Shown here: piece by piece, positions 15,155 through 24,333 of the stretch | Position numbering within the stretch: the first letter of the stretch is position 1 | Layout: each line of letters begins with the position of its first letter | Translations under genes and position numbers: made by a program | DNA from: Paenibacillaceae bacterium GAS479 | Lineage (GTDB): Bacteria; Bacillota; Bacilli; Paenibacillales; Paenibacillaceae | Direction of reading: 5' to 3' | Length of the DNA stretch: 64,000 nucleotides | NCBI GenBank assembly: GCA_900105225.1 | Contig: LT629764.1 | Span: forward strand, 322,098 to 386,097 | Notes under the pieces: model-generated | What the model saw: the letters and a program-made list of their open reading frames with translations, nothing else | Told to the model about the DNA's origin: nothing | The model's database searches: none

Positions 15155-17470
15155 TTAATGGACAGGACCGTAATCGGCGACGACGAGCACATCAAGATGT
15201 CTGGCGCCGCGTAGCAAGGCGGGCACAAAAGCCCGCTGCATCAATTTCAGCAGCCCCATGTTCCCTGGCTGGCCTACAATAATTTGAGTCGCTTTTTTCT
15301 CCACAGCATAGGAGAGCAGCAACGAAGCCGGTGTTTCGCCTCCCGACGAGTGTATAATCTGAAACGATCCTCCAAGCCGTTCGGCGAGCTGGCAAAGCTT
15401 ATCTAACCTTGCTTCAGTTTCGGCATCCTTATTCTGTCCTTTTTGCACAAACACGACGTACCAATCGGCCTTCAGCCGATAGGCGATGCGAAAGCCGCGT
15501 CGGATGAGCCGCTCCGCGCTCGGTCCGGCCGTCACCGAAACAAAGATGACCTCTTCCCGGCGCCAAGGTCCGCGCAGAGAGTCACGTCTATTCCAAGCCT
15601 CAAGGCGCTCATCTACATCATCGGCAAGCTCCCGGAGCGCCAGCTCTCTAAGCGCAATGAGATTGCCTAGCTTGAAAAACCTGCCCAGTGCTTCCTCTAC
15701 TTTATCCGCGGCATAAACTTTCCCTGCTTTCATGCGCTCTTGCAGCGCTCGCGGAGCCACATCAATCAGCTGCACCTCATCGGCCTGGCGCAAAATGCGG
15801 TCCGGCACGGTCTCTCTAACAACAACGCCTGCGATTTGCTCCACGGCATCGTTCAGACTTTCCAGATGTTGAACATTCATCGTTGAGATGACGGAAATTC
15901 CGGCTTCCAATAGAACGAGCACATCTTCATAACGCTTTTTTCGGACACTTCCCGGAATATTCGTATGAGCCAGCTCATCGACCAGCACAACCTCGGGTTT
16001 ACGTAGCAGGATAGCCTCAACGTCCATTTCCTCCAACAATGCCCCCCGATACCGGGTTTGCAGCCTTGGAATGGTTGAAAGCGATCCGACTTGCGCAAGC
16101 GTGCCCGCTCGCCCATGCGTCTCCAGCAAGCCGATGACGACGTCGACTCCCTTTTTCAGCAGCTCATTGCCTTCCCGAAGCATCGTATAGGTTTTGCCGA
16201 CTCCTGGCGCTGCTCCGATATAAATTTTGAAGCTGCCTCGGCGTATCTGACCAATCTCTTCCTTTATCTCAAAATCCGTCAATCGCCGATAGCGGTTTTT
16301 CGGCAGCCTGCTTGGGCTGCGCGTAGGCAGAATACGCTCTCCTTCCAGGTCCGTGCGGTCCGCGACAAAAAGAAGATCGATATTTCGCGTAATTTTCAGC
16401 AAACGATTAACGACAGAGCCCTTCCACAGATCCTGCCATAGGCTCTGCCGGGAATGACCGAGCACAACCCGTGTAACCTTATGCTGCACCGCATAACGCA
16501 TAAGTCTGCCTGGCAGCTGCCTGCGAGAGCTGATGGGCAGCTCCTCAAAAAATCCGCCGACTTTTTTGACGAGCAGGATGAGTGACTTGCGGAAAGTCTC
16601 AGCCTCGATAGGGAGTCGTTTGCCCGTTTGAACAAATGAAACAACTTTCAAATCTCCGCCCAGCCGCTTGGCTACCTGCTGGCCTCGCCGCACTAGAATG
16701 GACCCATTCCAATGATATTGGACAGACACCAGAATCCGCTCCGCAATGCCGGATGAACCAACCAGCCCAAGCTCCTCGCGATGCCTCTCCAGCGTGCCGT
16801 TTACACCCTCGGCCACCATCCGCAAGGCCAGCTCCCTAAGCTTGGCCATGTTTCCGCGATGCACCCACTCCGGAGAGAGCGGCTGCAGCAGCCCAACCGC
16901 CGCTCTTTCCAACAGCGTATCCGGCGTCACGTCGATCAGCCTCACTTCATCGGCCAGCTCCAGAGTATGCGAAGGCACCGGATGAGGAACCGTAATGCCC
17001 ATCCAGCTGTGAGCCATAGCAGCAGCGCCCTCCAGCTCGTAGATGTTGACCGTGGTGATAACGCTGATTCCGCGGCCCAGCAGCATCTCGATTTCCTCGA
17101 GACGAGTCGGGAAACGCGCCCATTCCCGGTTGCGATGAGCCAGATCATCAACGAGCACAACCTCAGGATTACGCTTCAGCAGCAGCTCCAGGTCAAGATC
17201 CATACGAGCCGTCCCCTGACTGCTCCATGATATACCGGGCACCGTTTCCAAATCTCCGATTTGAGAAGCGGTTTCCGTTCTCTCCCAGCCGGTGAGAGCA
17301 CCGATGACGGTGTCCAGCCCTTGCTGTTTGAGCTCATGTCCTTCTCGCAACATATGATACGTTTTGCCAGACCCGCTGAACGCCCCTACCAAAATATTCA
17401 ACCTGCCCCGATGCAGTTTCATGATCGAAGCTAGAATTTCATCCGCTGACTTGCGCTTGAACGGCTCCAT
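15155..17470 (-). CDS. Tandemly duplicated KdpD-like sensor domains with USP, no histidine kinase
   Basis: The protein has 771 residues from ATG 17470 (GGGAGG upstream; a TTG at 17488 is less likely). Two similar halves each contain a KdpD N-terminal nucleotide-binding domain and a USP domain. Half one has Walker A GAFSGSGKTYH (residues 29-39), Walker B VVLVDDLAH and a USP near 244-371. Half two has Walker A GAAPGVGKTYT (419-429), the canonical VVLVDELAHTN, MNVQHLESLND and a USP near 640-771. The four transmembrane helices, GAF and histidine kinase parts of full KdpD are absent, and no kdpE lies nearby. It is the last gene of the kdp operon. KdpD USP domains are known in Staphylococcus to bind c-di-AMP, so it may modulate the pump or the signal without phosphotransfer; that is inference. 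Confidence 0.85.
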   Translation of the reverse strand: MEPFKRKSADEILASIMKLHRGRLNILVGAFSGSGKTYHMLREGHELKQQGLDTVIGALTGWERTETASQIGDLETVPGISWSSQGTARMDLDLELLLKRNPEVVLVDDLAHRNREWARFPTRLEEIEMLLGRGISVITTVNIYELEGAAAMAHSWMGITVPHPVPSHTLELADEVRLIDVTPDTLLERAAVGLLQPLSPEWVHRGNMAKLRELALRMVAEGVNGTLERHREELGLVGSSGIAERILVSVQYHWNGSILVRRGQQVAKRLGGDLKVVSFVQTGKRLPIEAETFRKSLILLVKKVGGFFEELPISSRRQLPGRLMRYAVQHKVTRVVLGHSRQSLWQDLWKGSVVNRLLKITRNIDLLFVADRTDLEGERILPTRSPSRLPKNRYRRLTDFEIKEEIGQIRRGSFKIYIGAAPGVGKTYTMLREGNELLKKGVDVVIGLLETHGRAGTLAQVGSLSTIPRLQTRYRGALLEEMDVEAILLRKPEVVLVDELAHTNIPGSVRKKRYEDVLVLLEAGISVISTMNVQHLESLNDAVEQIAGVVVRETVPDRILRQADEVQLIDVAPRALQERMKAGKVYAADKVEEALGRFFKLGNLIALRELALRELADDVDERLEAWNRRDSLRGPWRREEVIFVSVTAGPSAERLIRRGFRIAYRLKADWYVVFVQKGQNKDAETEARLDKLCQLAERLGGSFQIIHSSGGETPASLLLSYAVEKKATQIIVGQPGNMGLLKLMQRAFVPALLRGARHLDVLVVADYGPVH

Positions 17471-17536
17471 GCCGGTTCCTCCCAGCAACAGCGATGCCCC
17501 GCCTCATCACAAAAGGATGAGCGGGGACACCGACCA

Positions 17537-18109
17537 TTATTTCTGCGTCGCCTGCTGCAACGCTAGATTAAGCTTTAATACATTGACAGTCGGCTCTCCG
17601 AAAATGCCAAGCTGCCTGGAAGCAGTATGTTTACTGACCAAAGCTTCCAGTTCGGAAACGGACAATCCGGTCAATTTGCTAATGCGAGGTATTTGCGCCT
17701 GAGCTCCTTTTGGGCTGATATGGGGGTCAAGGCCCGAGCCGGAGTTCGTAATCAGATCCATCGTTAAATTGCTGACAGGAACATCCGGATTCGCAGTTTG
17801 CCAATCTTGAACGGATTGATTAGCTCTGGCCAGCAGATCCGGGTTGGATGGAGCGTAGTTCGGCGTGCCGGAACCGTTCGCAGTGTAACTGATACTCGAC
17901 AACCTACCGTGGAACCATTTTGGGTCAGTAAAGTTTTGGCCGATTAACTCCGAGCCGATCAGTTGGCCTTCCTTGTTGTAAATCAGGCTTCCGTCTGCCT
18001 TTTTGGGCAGCAGCGCCTGAGCAATTCCTGTTACAGCCATATTGTAGATCAGACCCGTAAGCACCATCAGCACCAAGCTGAGCCGCAAACTTATCGTTAA
18101 AATATTCAT
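17537..18109 (-). CDS. kdpC: Potassium-transporting ATPase subunit C
   Basis: The 190-residue protein has one N-terminal membrane helix (LRLSLVLMVLTGLIYNMAVTGIAQ) and the soluble KdpC domain with NFTDPKWFHGRLSS, NLTMDLITNSGSGLDPHISPKGA and a C-terminal GEPTVNVLKLNLAL. KdpC stabilises the KdpFABC complex and raises its ATP affinity. The start at ATG 18109 has AAGGAAG upstream and lies 31 bases after kdpB. Length and motifs are normal. Confidence 0.95.
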   Translation of the reverse strand: MNILTISLRLSLVLMVLTGLIYNMAVTGIAQALLPKKADGSLIYNKEGQLIGSELIGQNFTDPKWFHGRLSSISYTANGSGTPNYAPSNPDLLARANQSVQDWQTANPDVPVSNLTMDLITNSGSGLDPHISPKGAQAQIPRISKLTGLSVSELEALVSKHTASRQLGIFGEPTVNVLKLNLALQQATQK

Positions 18110-18140
18110 TCTATTGACTTCCTTCCTTGCGAGATGGATG

Positions 18141-20168
18141 TTATACCCATATCTGCACCATAAGATCGATCAGCTTAATTCCGGCAAAAGGAATAATGAC
18201 GCCGCCCAACCCATAAACGAGCAAGTTGCGCTGCAGCAGCTTCGCGGAGCTCGTCGGCTTGTATGCGATCCCTTTCATCGCGAGTGGAATAAGTAGTGGA
18301 ATAATAATTGCGTTGAAAATAAGTGCAGACAGGATAGCCGACATCGGCGAATCGAGTCTCATTACGTTCAGCGCCTCCATCTGCGGAATGGCGGCCATGA
18401 ACATTGCCGGAATGATCGCAAAGTACTTGGCCACATCATTGGAAATGCTGAACGTCGTGAGCGCGCCGCGCGTCATCAAAAGCTGCTTGCCAATCGCGAC
18501 CACCTCAATAATTTTGGACGGATCGGAATCCAGATCGACCATATTCGCCGCTTCCTTCGCCGCCGTAGTACCGCTGTTCATCGCAATACCGACATCGGCT
18601 TGGGCGAGCGCCGGTGCATCATTCGTACCGTCGCCGGTCATCGCGACCAGCTTGCCAGCGGCTTGTTCCCGCTTGATAACGGCAATTTTGTCCTCCGGTT
18701 TACTTTCCGCGATGAAGTCGTCGACTCCAGCTTCTCTTGCAATCGTCTGTGCGGTAAGCGGATTGTCTCCCGTACACATGATCGTTTTGATGCCCATTTG
18801 CCGCATCTGTTCGAACCGTTCCTTCATGCCGGGTTTAACGGTGTCCTTTAAATAAATGATGCCGAGCAGCCGCTCATCCACGGCCACAGCAAGCGGCGTT
18901 CCGCCTGCTGAAGCTACTTTGTCGCTTTTAACATCGAGGTCGCTCGGAATCGCTCCCCCCTGCTCAGTCACCCACTTTTTGATCGCGTCCACAGAGCCTT
19001 TGCGCACCTTGCGTCCGTCCGTTAGATTGATGCCGCTCATCCGCGTCTCTGCTCGGAATTCTACCCATTCTCCATCCGCCGCAAGCGACTGATTGTCGCT
19101 TAAGCCCATCTTTTTAGCCAGCTCAACCACGGAGCGACCTTCTGGCGTTCCGTCCTTCAGAGAACTGACAACAGCCCATTCGGCCACTGCTGTTTCATTC
19201 GTCCCGCCAACCGAGATGAATTCGCTGGCCATCCGGTTGCCGTACGTGATCGTTCCTGTTTTATCCAAAATAATCGTGTTAATATCGCCCGCAGCTTCAA
19301 CCGCCTTGCCCGACATGGCAATGACATTGAACTGGGTTACCCGATCCATGCCGGCGATGCCGATAGCGGATAGCAGACCGCCGATTGTCGTTGGAATCAG
19401 GCAGACGAGCAGCGCAATAAGTACTGGAACTTCCAGTGTGACGTCAAGATAATTGCCGAAGAAAGGAAGCGTCACGACTACAATGAGGAAAATAATCGTT
19501 AAACATGTCAGCACCGTATTAAGCGCGATTTCATTTGGCGTCTTCTGCCGTTTAGCACCCTCGACCAGCGAGATCATACGGTCCAGGAAAGACTCGCCGG
19601 GATCACTCGTAATCCGCACCTTAATCCAGTCGCTGAGCACCTTAGTGCCCCCAGTTACCGAGCTGAAGTCGCCTCCGGCTTCTTTGATGACAGGAGCAGA
19701 CTCACCCGTAATGGCAGATTCGTCGACGGAAGCAAGACCTTCCACAACTTCACCATCACCGGGAACCCATTGCCCGGCTTCGATCTGAACGATATCTCCT
19801 CTGCGCAGCTCGCTTGACGAAACTTCGCGCAGCGTGCCTCCAGTTTCCTTATAAGCAACGATATCTTTTTTGGAGTGTTTGAGCGAATCCGCCTGAGCTT
19901 TGCCCCGTCCCTCCGCTAATGCTTCAGCAAAGTTTGCGAACAACAACGTAATCAAGAGAATAATAGCGACCGTAATATTGAACCAAGCCGGCGTGTCTCC
20001 ACCGAAAGCATTCGGAGCAAACGACAGGAACAAAGTAATGACAAAACCGATCTCCACCACAAACATGATCGGATTGCGGAACATAACTCGTGGATCTAAC
20101 TTCAGTACGGACTCCTTCAGCGCTTGCCGGATGATGTCTCCGTTAAGCGCCTTTTTTCGATGGCTCAT
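18141..20168 (-). CDS. kdpB: Potassium-transporting ATPase ATP-binding subunit
   Basis: This P-type ATPase catalytic subunit has 675 residues and powers high-affinity potassium uptake. It contains TGES at residues 154-157, the phosphorylation motif DKTGTIT with Asp302, and the hinge [25 protein letters not shown]. Ser157 in TGES corresponds to the serine whose phosphorylation inhibits E. coli KdpB at high potassium, so that switch may be retained. ATG 20168 follows GAGGAG. It lies between kdpA and kdpC in the usual order. Confidence 0.97.
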   Translation of the reverse strand: MSHRKKALNGDIIRQALKESVLKLDPRVMFRNPIMFVVEIGFVITLFLSFAPNAFGGDTPAWFNITVAIILLITLLFANFAEALAEGRGKAQADSLKHSKKDIVAYKETGGTLREVSSSELRRGDIVQIEAGQWVPGDGEVVEGLASVDESAITGESAPVIKEAGGDFSSVTGGTKVLSDWIKVRITSDPGESFLDRMISLVEGAKRQKTPNEIALNTVLTCLTIIFLIVVVTLPFFGNYLDVTLEVPVLIALLVCLIPTTIGGLLSAIGIAGMDRVTQFNVIAMSGKAVEAAGDINTIILDKTGTITYGNRMASEFISVGGTNETAVAEWAVVSSLKDGTPEGRSVVELAKKMGLSDNQSLAADGEWVEFRAETRMSGINLTDGRKVRKGSVDAIKKWVTEQGGAIPSDLDVKSDKVASAGGTPLAVAVDERLLGIIYLKDTVKPGMKERFEQMRQMGIKTIMCTGDNPLTAQTIAREAGVDDFIAESKPEDKIAVIKREQAAGKLVAMTGDGTNDAPALAQADVGIAMNSGTTAAKEAANMVDLDSDPSKIIEVVAIGKQLLMTRGALTTFSISNDVAKYFAIIPAMFMAAIPQMEALNVMRLDSPMSAILSALIFNAIIIPLLIPLAMKGIAYKPTSSAKLLQRNLLVYGLGGVIIPFAGIKLIDLMVQIWV

Positions 20169-20199
20169 CGTTCTTGTCTCCTCTTCTATGCCTTTGCCA

Positions 20200-21870
20200 T
20201 TACGGCTTCAGGGTCAATTGCTCTGCGATCGGTCCCAGCACCAGGCTTGGGAAAAACGTGAGCGCTCCTACGATGAGCACTGTTCCGAGGAATACAACAC
20301 CGAAAAGTGCGCTATCCGTACGGAACGTTCCGATCGTTTCCGGCACCGCTTTTTTGGCAGCCAATGAGCCGCCAACAGCTAACAGCGTAATCACGGAAAG
20401 ATAGCGGCCGAAGTACATCACAAGACCGGTGCTAATATTCCAGAACGGGGTATTGTCCCCAAGTCCTTCAAATCCGGAGCCATTGTTGGCGGCCGATGAC
20501 GTGAATTCATACATCGCCTGAGTCAAGCCGTGGAAGCCGGGATTGGAGATCGTTTCTGGATAAGCAAATACGGCGATCGCCGTTGGCACCAAAATAAGAA
20601 TGGGATGAATGAGCAGCGTTAAAGCGATTAGCATCATTTCTTTGCCTTCCAGCTTTTTACCGAGGAATTCAGGCGTACGGCCGACCATCAGGCCTGACAA
20701 GAAAACGGCGACTAGCGCATAGAGCAGCACGTTCATGAATCCAGCGCCAACACCGCCAAATACGGTATTCAGCATCATGTTTACCAGCGGCACCATGCCG
20801 CCAATCGGTGTAAGCGAGTCATGCATACCATTGACGGCGCCTGTTTCTGAAGCGGTCGTCACCACCGAATACAGCGAGGTTTGTGTGACACCAAAGCGCG
20901 TTTCCTTGCCTTCCATACTGCCCTGCTGATGATCAACGCCAAGCGCATTGAGAGCAGGGTTGCCCGCATTTTCGGCGGTAAGTGAAGTTCCGAGCATGAC
21001 TATGAACAGCACAGCCATCGAAACGAATAATACGCGGCCTTGTTTTGCATTTCCGACCATTTTTCCATACACAAAAGGCAATGAGGTCGTGACGAGCAGC
21101 ATTAAAATCATCTGTAGCAAGTTGCTGATCGCCCCTGGATTCTCGAATGGATGCGCGGAGTTCACGCCCATGAATCCACCACCATTGTTGCCAAGCTCCT
21201 TGATCGCTAGGAATGAAGCCATCGGCCCCCTCGCGATGGATTGCTCCTCGCCTTGCAGCGTCTGAGCAACTGTCGTTGAATCCAACGTTTGCGGTACGCC
21301 AAGCGCGACGAAGATCAGCGCTGACACAATGGCGATTGGCAGGAATATTCGAGTGATGGAGCGAGTCAGGTCGACAAAAAAGTTACCCATCGGCTTGCCG
21401 GAGAGCGCCCGCATGAACGCCATGACGACACCAAGCAAGGTGGCCGGGGAGGCAAACATCATGAACACTATCGCAATCATTTGCGAAAGATAGGACAATC
21501 CGCTTTCGCCGCTATAATGCTGCAGATTCGTGTTAGCCATGAAGCTGATCGCAGTATTGAATGCTAATCGCGGCTCCATATTGGCGATGCCGCTCGGATT
21601 AAACGGAAGATACGCTTGCGTCCGGAACACCGTGTAGACGAGCAACATCATTAACCCGTTACTAATGACGACGGCGGCTGCGTATGTTTTCCAGGTTTGA
21701 TTTTCCGGTCGAATGCCGCTCAGACGATAGATTAATCTTTCAACAGGTCCAAAAAATCGATCAAGTTTTGTTTTTTCAGCGCTGAACGCGCTATACACAT
21801 ACATGCCTGTGGGCCGTGCTAGCAGCACAACAAGCAGCAAAGTAATTCCGATTGAAATCCATGCGATCAT
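20200..21870 (-). CDS. kdpA: Potassium-transporting ATPase potassium-binding subunit
   Basis: The 556-residue polytopic membrane protein forms the selectivity filter of the KdpFABC complex. Filter-type repeats are visible: [62 protein letters not shown] and [27 protein letters not shown] 21870 has AAGGAG upstream. Length agrees with the family, and it follows kdpF directly. Confidence 0.97.
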   Translation of the reverse strand: MIAWISIGITLLLVVLLARPTGMYVYSAFSAEKTKLDRFFGPVERLIYRLSGIRPENQTWKTYAAAVVISNGLMMLLVYTVFRTQAYLPFNPSGIANMEPRLAFNTAISFMANTNLQHYSGESGLSYLSQMIAIVFMMFASPATLLGVVMAFMRALSGKPMGNFFVDLTRSITRIFLPIAIVSALIFVALGVPQTLDSTTVAQTLQGEEQSIARGPMASFLAIKELGNNGGGFMGVNSAHPFENPGAISNLLQMILMLLVTTSLPFVYGKMVGNAKQGRVLFVSMAVLFIVMLGTSLTAENAGNPALNALGVDHQQGSMEGKETRFGVTQTSLYSVVTTASETGAVNGMHDSLTPIGGMVPLVNMMLNTVFGGVGAGFMNVLLYALVAVFLSGLMVGRTPEFLGKKLEGKEMMLIALTLLIHPILILVPTAIAVFAYPETISNPGFHGLTQAMYEFTSSAANNGSGFEGLGDNTPFWNISTGLVMYFGRYLSVITLLAVGGSLAAKKAVPETIGTFRTDSALFGVVFLGTVLIVGALTFFPSLVLGPIAEQLTLKP

Positions 21871-21892
21871 GAATGAGAGCTCCTTCTATACG

Positions 21893-21973
21893 TCAGAATT
21901 TTTCGGGGTGAAGCAGCACGTATGTCAGATAAATGAACACAGCAGCAATGATAACGCCAAGGGTCCACATCAT
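21893..21973 (-). CDS. kdpF: KdpF microprotein
   Basis: The 26-residue peptide MMWTLGVIIAAVFIYLTYVL followed by LHPEKF has one membrane helix and a C-terminal P-E-K-F resembling the N-A-E-x-F end of E. coli KdpF. KdpF stabilises the Kdp complex. Its ATG overlaps the stop of the preceding microprotein (ATGA), and AAGGAAGGG lies upstream. The position directly before kdpA supports the call. Confidence 0.82.
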   Translation of the reverse strand: MMWTLGVIIAAVFIYLTYVLLHPEKF

Positions 21974-22077
21974 TTCTTTTCCCTTCCTTCCACAACCTGC
22001 TTGTCGACCCAGTGCAAAAATCCAATCAGGCCGGCACTCAATGCGACCACAAGTCCAACCATCAGTACATCCATCAT
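21970..22077 (-). CDS. Single-helix microprotein in the kdp operon
   Basis: The 35-residue peptide starts at ATG 22077 behind GGAAGGGGAAG. It is MMDVLMVGLVVALSAGLIG followed by FLHWVDKQVVEGREKK: one membrane helix and a short charged tail. The stop overlaps the kdpF start by four bases, so the two are translationally coupled. It is not classic KdpF in sequence, but its size and position suggest a second small Kdp partner. A second start codon three bases downstream is also possible. Function is unknown. Confidence 0.6.
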   Translation of the reverse strand: MMDVLMVGLVVALSAGLIGFLHWVDKQVVEGREKK

Positions 22078-22109
22078 TGATGCTCTTCCCCTTCCAACTG
22101 AGCAAGCCG

Positions 22110-22532
22110 TTAATTGGCCTCGTCCAGGATCAAATATGAAACGTCGCCGCCATTCGTGTGAATGACATAATCCGCTCCAACGCCTCGGAAAATCAGCCTT
22201 GAATGCTGAGCTTGAGTAATCACGTAAATACTTCTTCCTGTCCAGGAACGGCATAGTTGAAGATACCGACAACATAACGCCAAGCTGCTTTCAAACAGAA
22301 ATACTTTACCCACTGGAAATTCTGGTAAAACTAAGTTTTGCTTGTCAGACGTATTAACTTGAACGATATGATCGATGCCGAGTTGCAGCATGCTCTCTCG
22401 CTCTCGATCATTGTTGACCAGAGCGGCACAGGGGAGCTTGCGCAGGTTAAGCATGATAAGAAACTTCACACCGGCTGCCGTCGCCGGCGATACTAGAATA
22501 CGTTCTTCATCTCGTTCCTCGGACTGGTACAT
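22110..22532 (-). CDS. Uncharacterised Rossmann-like protein, first gene of the kdp operon
   Basis: ATG 22532 follows GGAGGGG and gives 140 residues; the longer frame to 22613 would start inside the riboswitch terminator. The pattern has alternating strands and helices: RILVSPATAAGVKFLIM, CAALVNN, MLQLGIDHIVQV, VFLFESSLALCCRYLQ, SIYVITQ and RLIFRGVGADYVIHT. The last motif resembles the GADYVI strand of RCK/TrkA-N nucleotide-binding domains found in potassium channel regulators. A complete GxGxxG loop is not evident, so this could be a degenerate regulatory domain. It lies directly after two c-di-AMP riboswitches and before the Kdp microproteins, suggesting a potassium-related regulatory role, but it is not recognised. 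Confidence 0.6.
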   Translation of the reverse strand: MYQSEERDEERILVSPATAAGVKFLIMLNLRKLPCAALVNNDRERESMLQLGIDHIVQVNTSDKQNLVLPEFPVGKVFLFESSLALCCRYLQLCRSWTGRSIYVITQAQHSRLIFRGVGADYVIHTNGGDVSYLILDEAN

Positions 22533-22560
22533 GCATGATCCCCTCCACCTTTTGCGGGCA

Positions 22561-22605
22561 ACAAAAAGAAGCTGTACGAAAAGAAGAGGTCCTTTCGCCA
22601 GCTTC
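22561..22605 (-). terminator. Riboswitch-controlled terminator of the proximal c-di-AMP riboswitch
   Basis: On the minus strand GAAGCTG and CGAAA pair with TTTTCG and CAGCTTC, followed by TTTTTGTT. It lies between the proximal aptamer and the first gene of the kdp operon, as expected for a transcription-terminating expression platform. Confidence 0.75.
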
Positions 22606-22660
22606 ATAGGCACAGGAAAACAAGCTGTGTCTAAAGCGACAATTGTTGCCTCTCTTACAG

Positions 22661-22833
22661 GACGCTTACGAGGTTAGCTGTCGGATTCGGGCGGAAGAGT
22701 CGCCCTACGAGCCCCGCTCATCACGGCTGCGGCTCGATTCACCCCTGAAGCGGAATTCGAAATTCCTCTCCGTTGGATCCCCCGTTCCCAGGAAAACGAT
22801 CTGCTGTGGCAGATGTTTCCTGGCATTCAGCGG
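22661..22833 (-). ncRNA. c-di-AMP riboswitch (ydaO-yuaA class), proximal copy
   Basis: Read on the minus strand, this region holds the conserved blocks ACGGGGGATCC, GGGGTGAATC and AGGGCGACTCTTCCGCC, then CCGAATCCGACAGCTAACC and CGTAAGCG. The ends CGCT and AGCG can form the closing stem. These are the hallmarks of ydaO riboswitches, which bind c-di-AMP and in known cases switch off potassium and osmolyte uptake genes. A T-tailed terminator follows 56 bases downstream, then the kdp operon. Confidence 0.92.
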
Positions 22834-22839
22834 CTAGAT

Positions 22840-22859
22840 GTCTGAATCGCAATTCAGAC
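22840..22859 (-). other. Short perfect stem-loop between the two riboswitch units
   Basis: GTCTGAAT and ATTCAGAC enclose a four-base loop. It lies between the distal terminator and the proximal aptamer and may insulate their folding. Confidence 0.5.
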
Positions 22860-22873
22860 GTTATAAATAAGTC

Positions 22874-22902
22874 AAAAACCACAGAGGCAGAGGCCCCTGT
22901 GG
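22874..22902 (-). terminator. Terminator of the distal c-di-AMP riboswitch
   Basis: On the minus strand CCACAGGGGC pairs with GCCTCTGTGG (one G-U pair, CTCT loop), followed by TTTTT. It sits between the two aptamers, so transcription must pass two conditional stops before the kdp genes. Confidence 0.85.
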
Positions 22903-22945
22903 TCGCAAGCGATCACAAGCGTCATCATCCTCTCTCTATCTAGGT

Positions 22946-22967
22946 CAGGTCTTGTACCCAAGACCTG
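22946..22967 (-). other. Stem-loop after the distal aptamer, possible part of its expression platform
   Basis: CAGGTCTTG and CAAGACCTG form a perfect 9-base stem with a 4-base loop, directly downstream of the distal aptamer. No T-run follows, so it is not itself a terminator. Confidence 0.5.
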
Positions 22968-22974
22968 GCCTACC

Positions 22975-23157
22975 TACGCTTACGAAGTTAGCTGTCGGAT
23001 TCGGGCGGTGAGAGTCGCCCTACTAACAGAAATGGATGTCCATGGCTCCATTTCTGCTAGATTCACCCCGGATGGAAGAGCTCCGACTCTCACATCGGAT
23101 TCTAGCCATCTTGTGGTTCCCCCGTTTTCCAGTTGGAAATTTAGCGTTGTAAAATGC
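22975..23157 (-). ncRNA. c-di-AMP riboswitch (ydaO-yuaA class), distal copy
   Basis: On the minus strand the region carries ACGGGGGAACCAC, CGGGGTGAATC and AGGGCGACTCTCACCGCC, then CCGAATCCGACAGCTAACTT and CGTAAGCG. ACGCT and AGCGT can close the first stem. A long variable arm contains the paired CAGAAATGGA/TCCATTTCTG-like arms. It lies 141 bases upstream of the second ydaO aptamer in the same orientation, so the two are in tandem on one leader RNA. Confidence 0.92.
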
Positions 23158-23523
23158 TGGTCAACTGACTTGAGACGAATCTTACGCCCGCAGGCTTGTA
23201 ATTGTAAAGGTCGACATACGCTCAAATTTAATCCTGCAAGCCTGCCGCACCTGAAAAAGGATGATCAAACTCGAATTTTCTCTCCCATTCTCTCGAATTC
23301 TCTTATTATCGCTGGAACATCGTAATCACGAGCTATGCAAAGGGATCTCATTCCCTAGTCTCAAACAACATTATTGTATCCGCTACCATACCGTGAATTT
23401 GCTTATATATGGCCGTTTTTCCATTAGTGGCTCGTTTTACATCCTTCGCAAGCGGCTCGTATGATGATGGCGTGAATGTTGCATTTAATAATTTTTAAGT
23501 ACATGGCTGGATTCCCAACCAGA
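23158..23523. other. Divergent promoter region between kdp leader and USP gene
   Basis: No gene is seen. A 9-base inverted repeat GCAGGCTTG (23190-23198)/CAAGCCTGC (23237-23245) frames 38 bases just upstream of the distal aptamer and could be an operator or leader fold. No unambiguous -35/-10 pair was found for either direction. Confidence 0.5.
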
Positions 23524-23540
23524 GAGGAGGAGTTCAATTT

Positions 23541-24206
23541 ATGACGACCAAGGAAAAAATCATGGTCTGTGTCTATTATGGACCGCATGGCGAACGGCTT
23601 ATTCGACGCGGCGTTGAACTGGCTGCAAGGCTGAACTGCCCCCTCCATGTGCTGAGTGTCATTCCGGTCAGCATGGAGGAGCTCAGTCAGAAACAGGAAG
23701 CCTATTTGAACCTTTGGCGGATTCGCTGCGCGGAATCAGGCGCTTTATTTTTCGTAGAGCATGCCAGCTCCCGCCCTGCTGTTGCTGTCATTGCAGAGAT
23801 CGCTCGAAAGCGGCAAATTACAGGGATCATCGTGGGACAATCCGCGCAATCCCGCTGGCAAGAGCTTATTCGCGGCTCTTTCACCAATGAGCTGCTGCGC
23901 CGGGTTGGCAAGATTGACCTGCATATTGTTGCTGTTCAGCGTATGGATAACGATCTGGAAGAGACGCATGAGCGGGGAATTCATGTGACGGTTAGGCGGG
24001 CGGGAGCGGAATATGAGCTTAGCCATTCACTTCCGGACAATGGCACAGTAGCAATGGGCATCTTTTTCAAAAACCTGAATACGGAGTTTGACAGCGGACT
24101 GCTCAAGCTCAAAAATGGCGATGGTTTTGCTTATTTTAAGATCCGCAAAGGGGTTGTCGCTGACGCTGCCTTCCCACCTTTTTTGGAAAAGTCGAAAAAG
24201 AAATAA
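23541..24206 (+). CDS. Solitary KdpD-type universal stress (USP) domain protein
   Basis: The 221-residue protein starts at ATG 23541 after GAGAGGAGGAG. Residues 5-135 form a USP fold as found in KdpD: KIMVCVYYGPHGERLIRRGVELAARLNCPLHVLSV, then ITGIIVGQSAQSRWQELIRGSFTNELLRR and DLHIVAV. The remaining 85 residues are unlike KdpD and unrecognised. It is divergent from the kdp operon, with the two c-di-AMP riboswitches in between on the other strand. No Walker motifs, membrane helices or kinase parts are present. A potassium or c-di-AMP sensing role is inferred from its KdpD resemblance and position only. Confidence 0.75.
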   Translation: MTTKEKIMVCVYYGPHGERLIRRGVELAARLNCPLHVLSVIPVSMEELSQKQEAYLNLWRIRCAESGALFFVEHASSRPAVAVIAEIARKRQITGIIVGQSAQSRWQELIRGSFTNELLRRVGKIDLHIVAVQRMDNDLEETHERGIHVTVRRAGAEYELSHSLPDNGTVAMGIFFKNLNTEFDSGLLKLKNGDGFAYFKIRKGVVADAAFPPFLEKSKKK

Positions 24207-24333
24207 GTTAATTTTTACGACATTTTTATTTGTTCTTTACAATGGCGGGAGTTACGATTGGGTTGTAGCCGAAAAAACATCTACCAAGATCAAATAGAGA
24301 GATATATGTCCGTGTCATCCTAACCTCCTTCAT

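Noticed and set aside
17537-24206. Possible kdpE or a split histidine kinase in the kdp region
   Set aside because: No response regulator receiver or kinase H-box/ATP-lid motifs were found in any frame.
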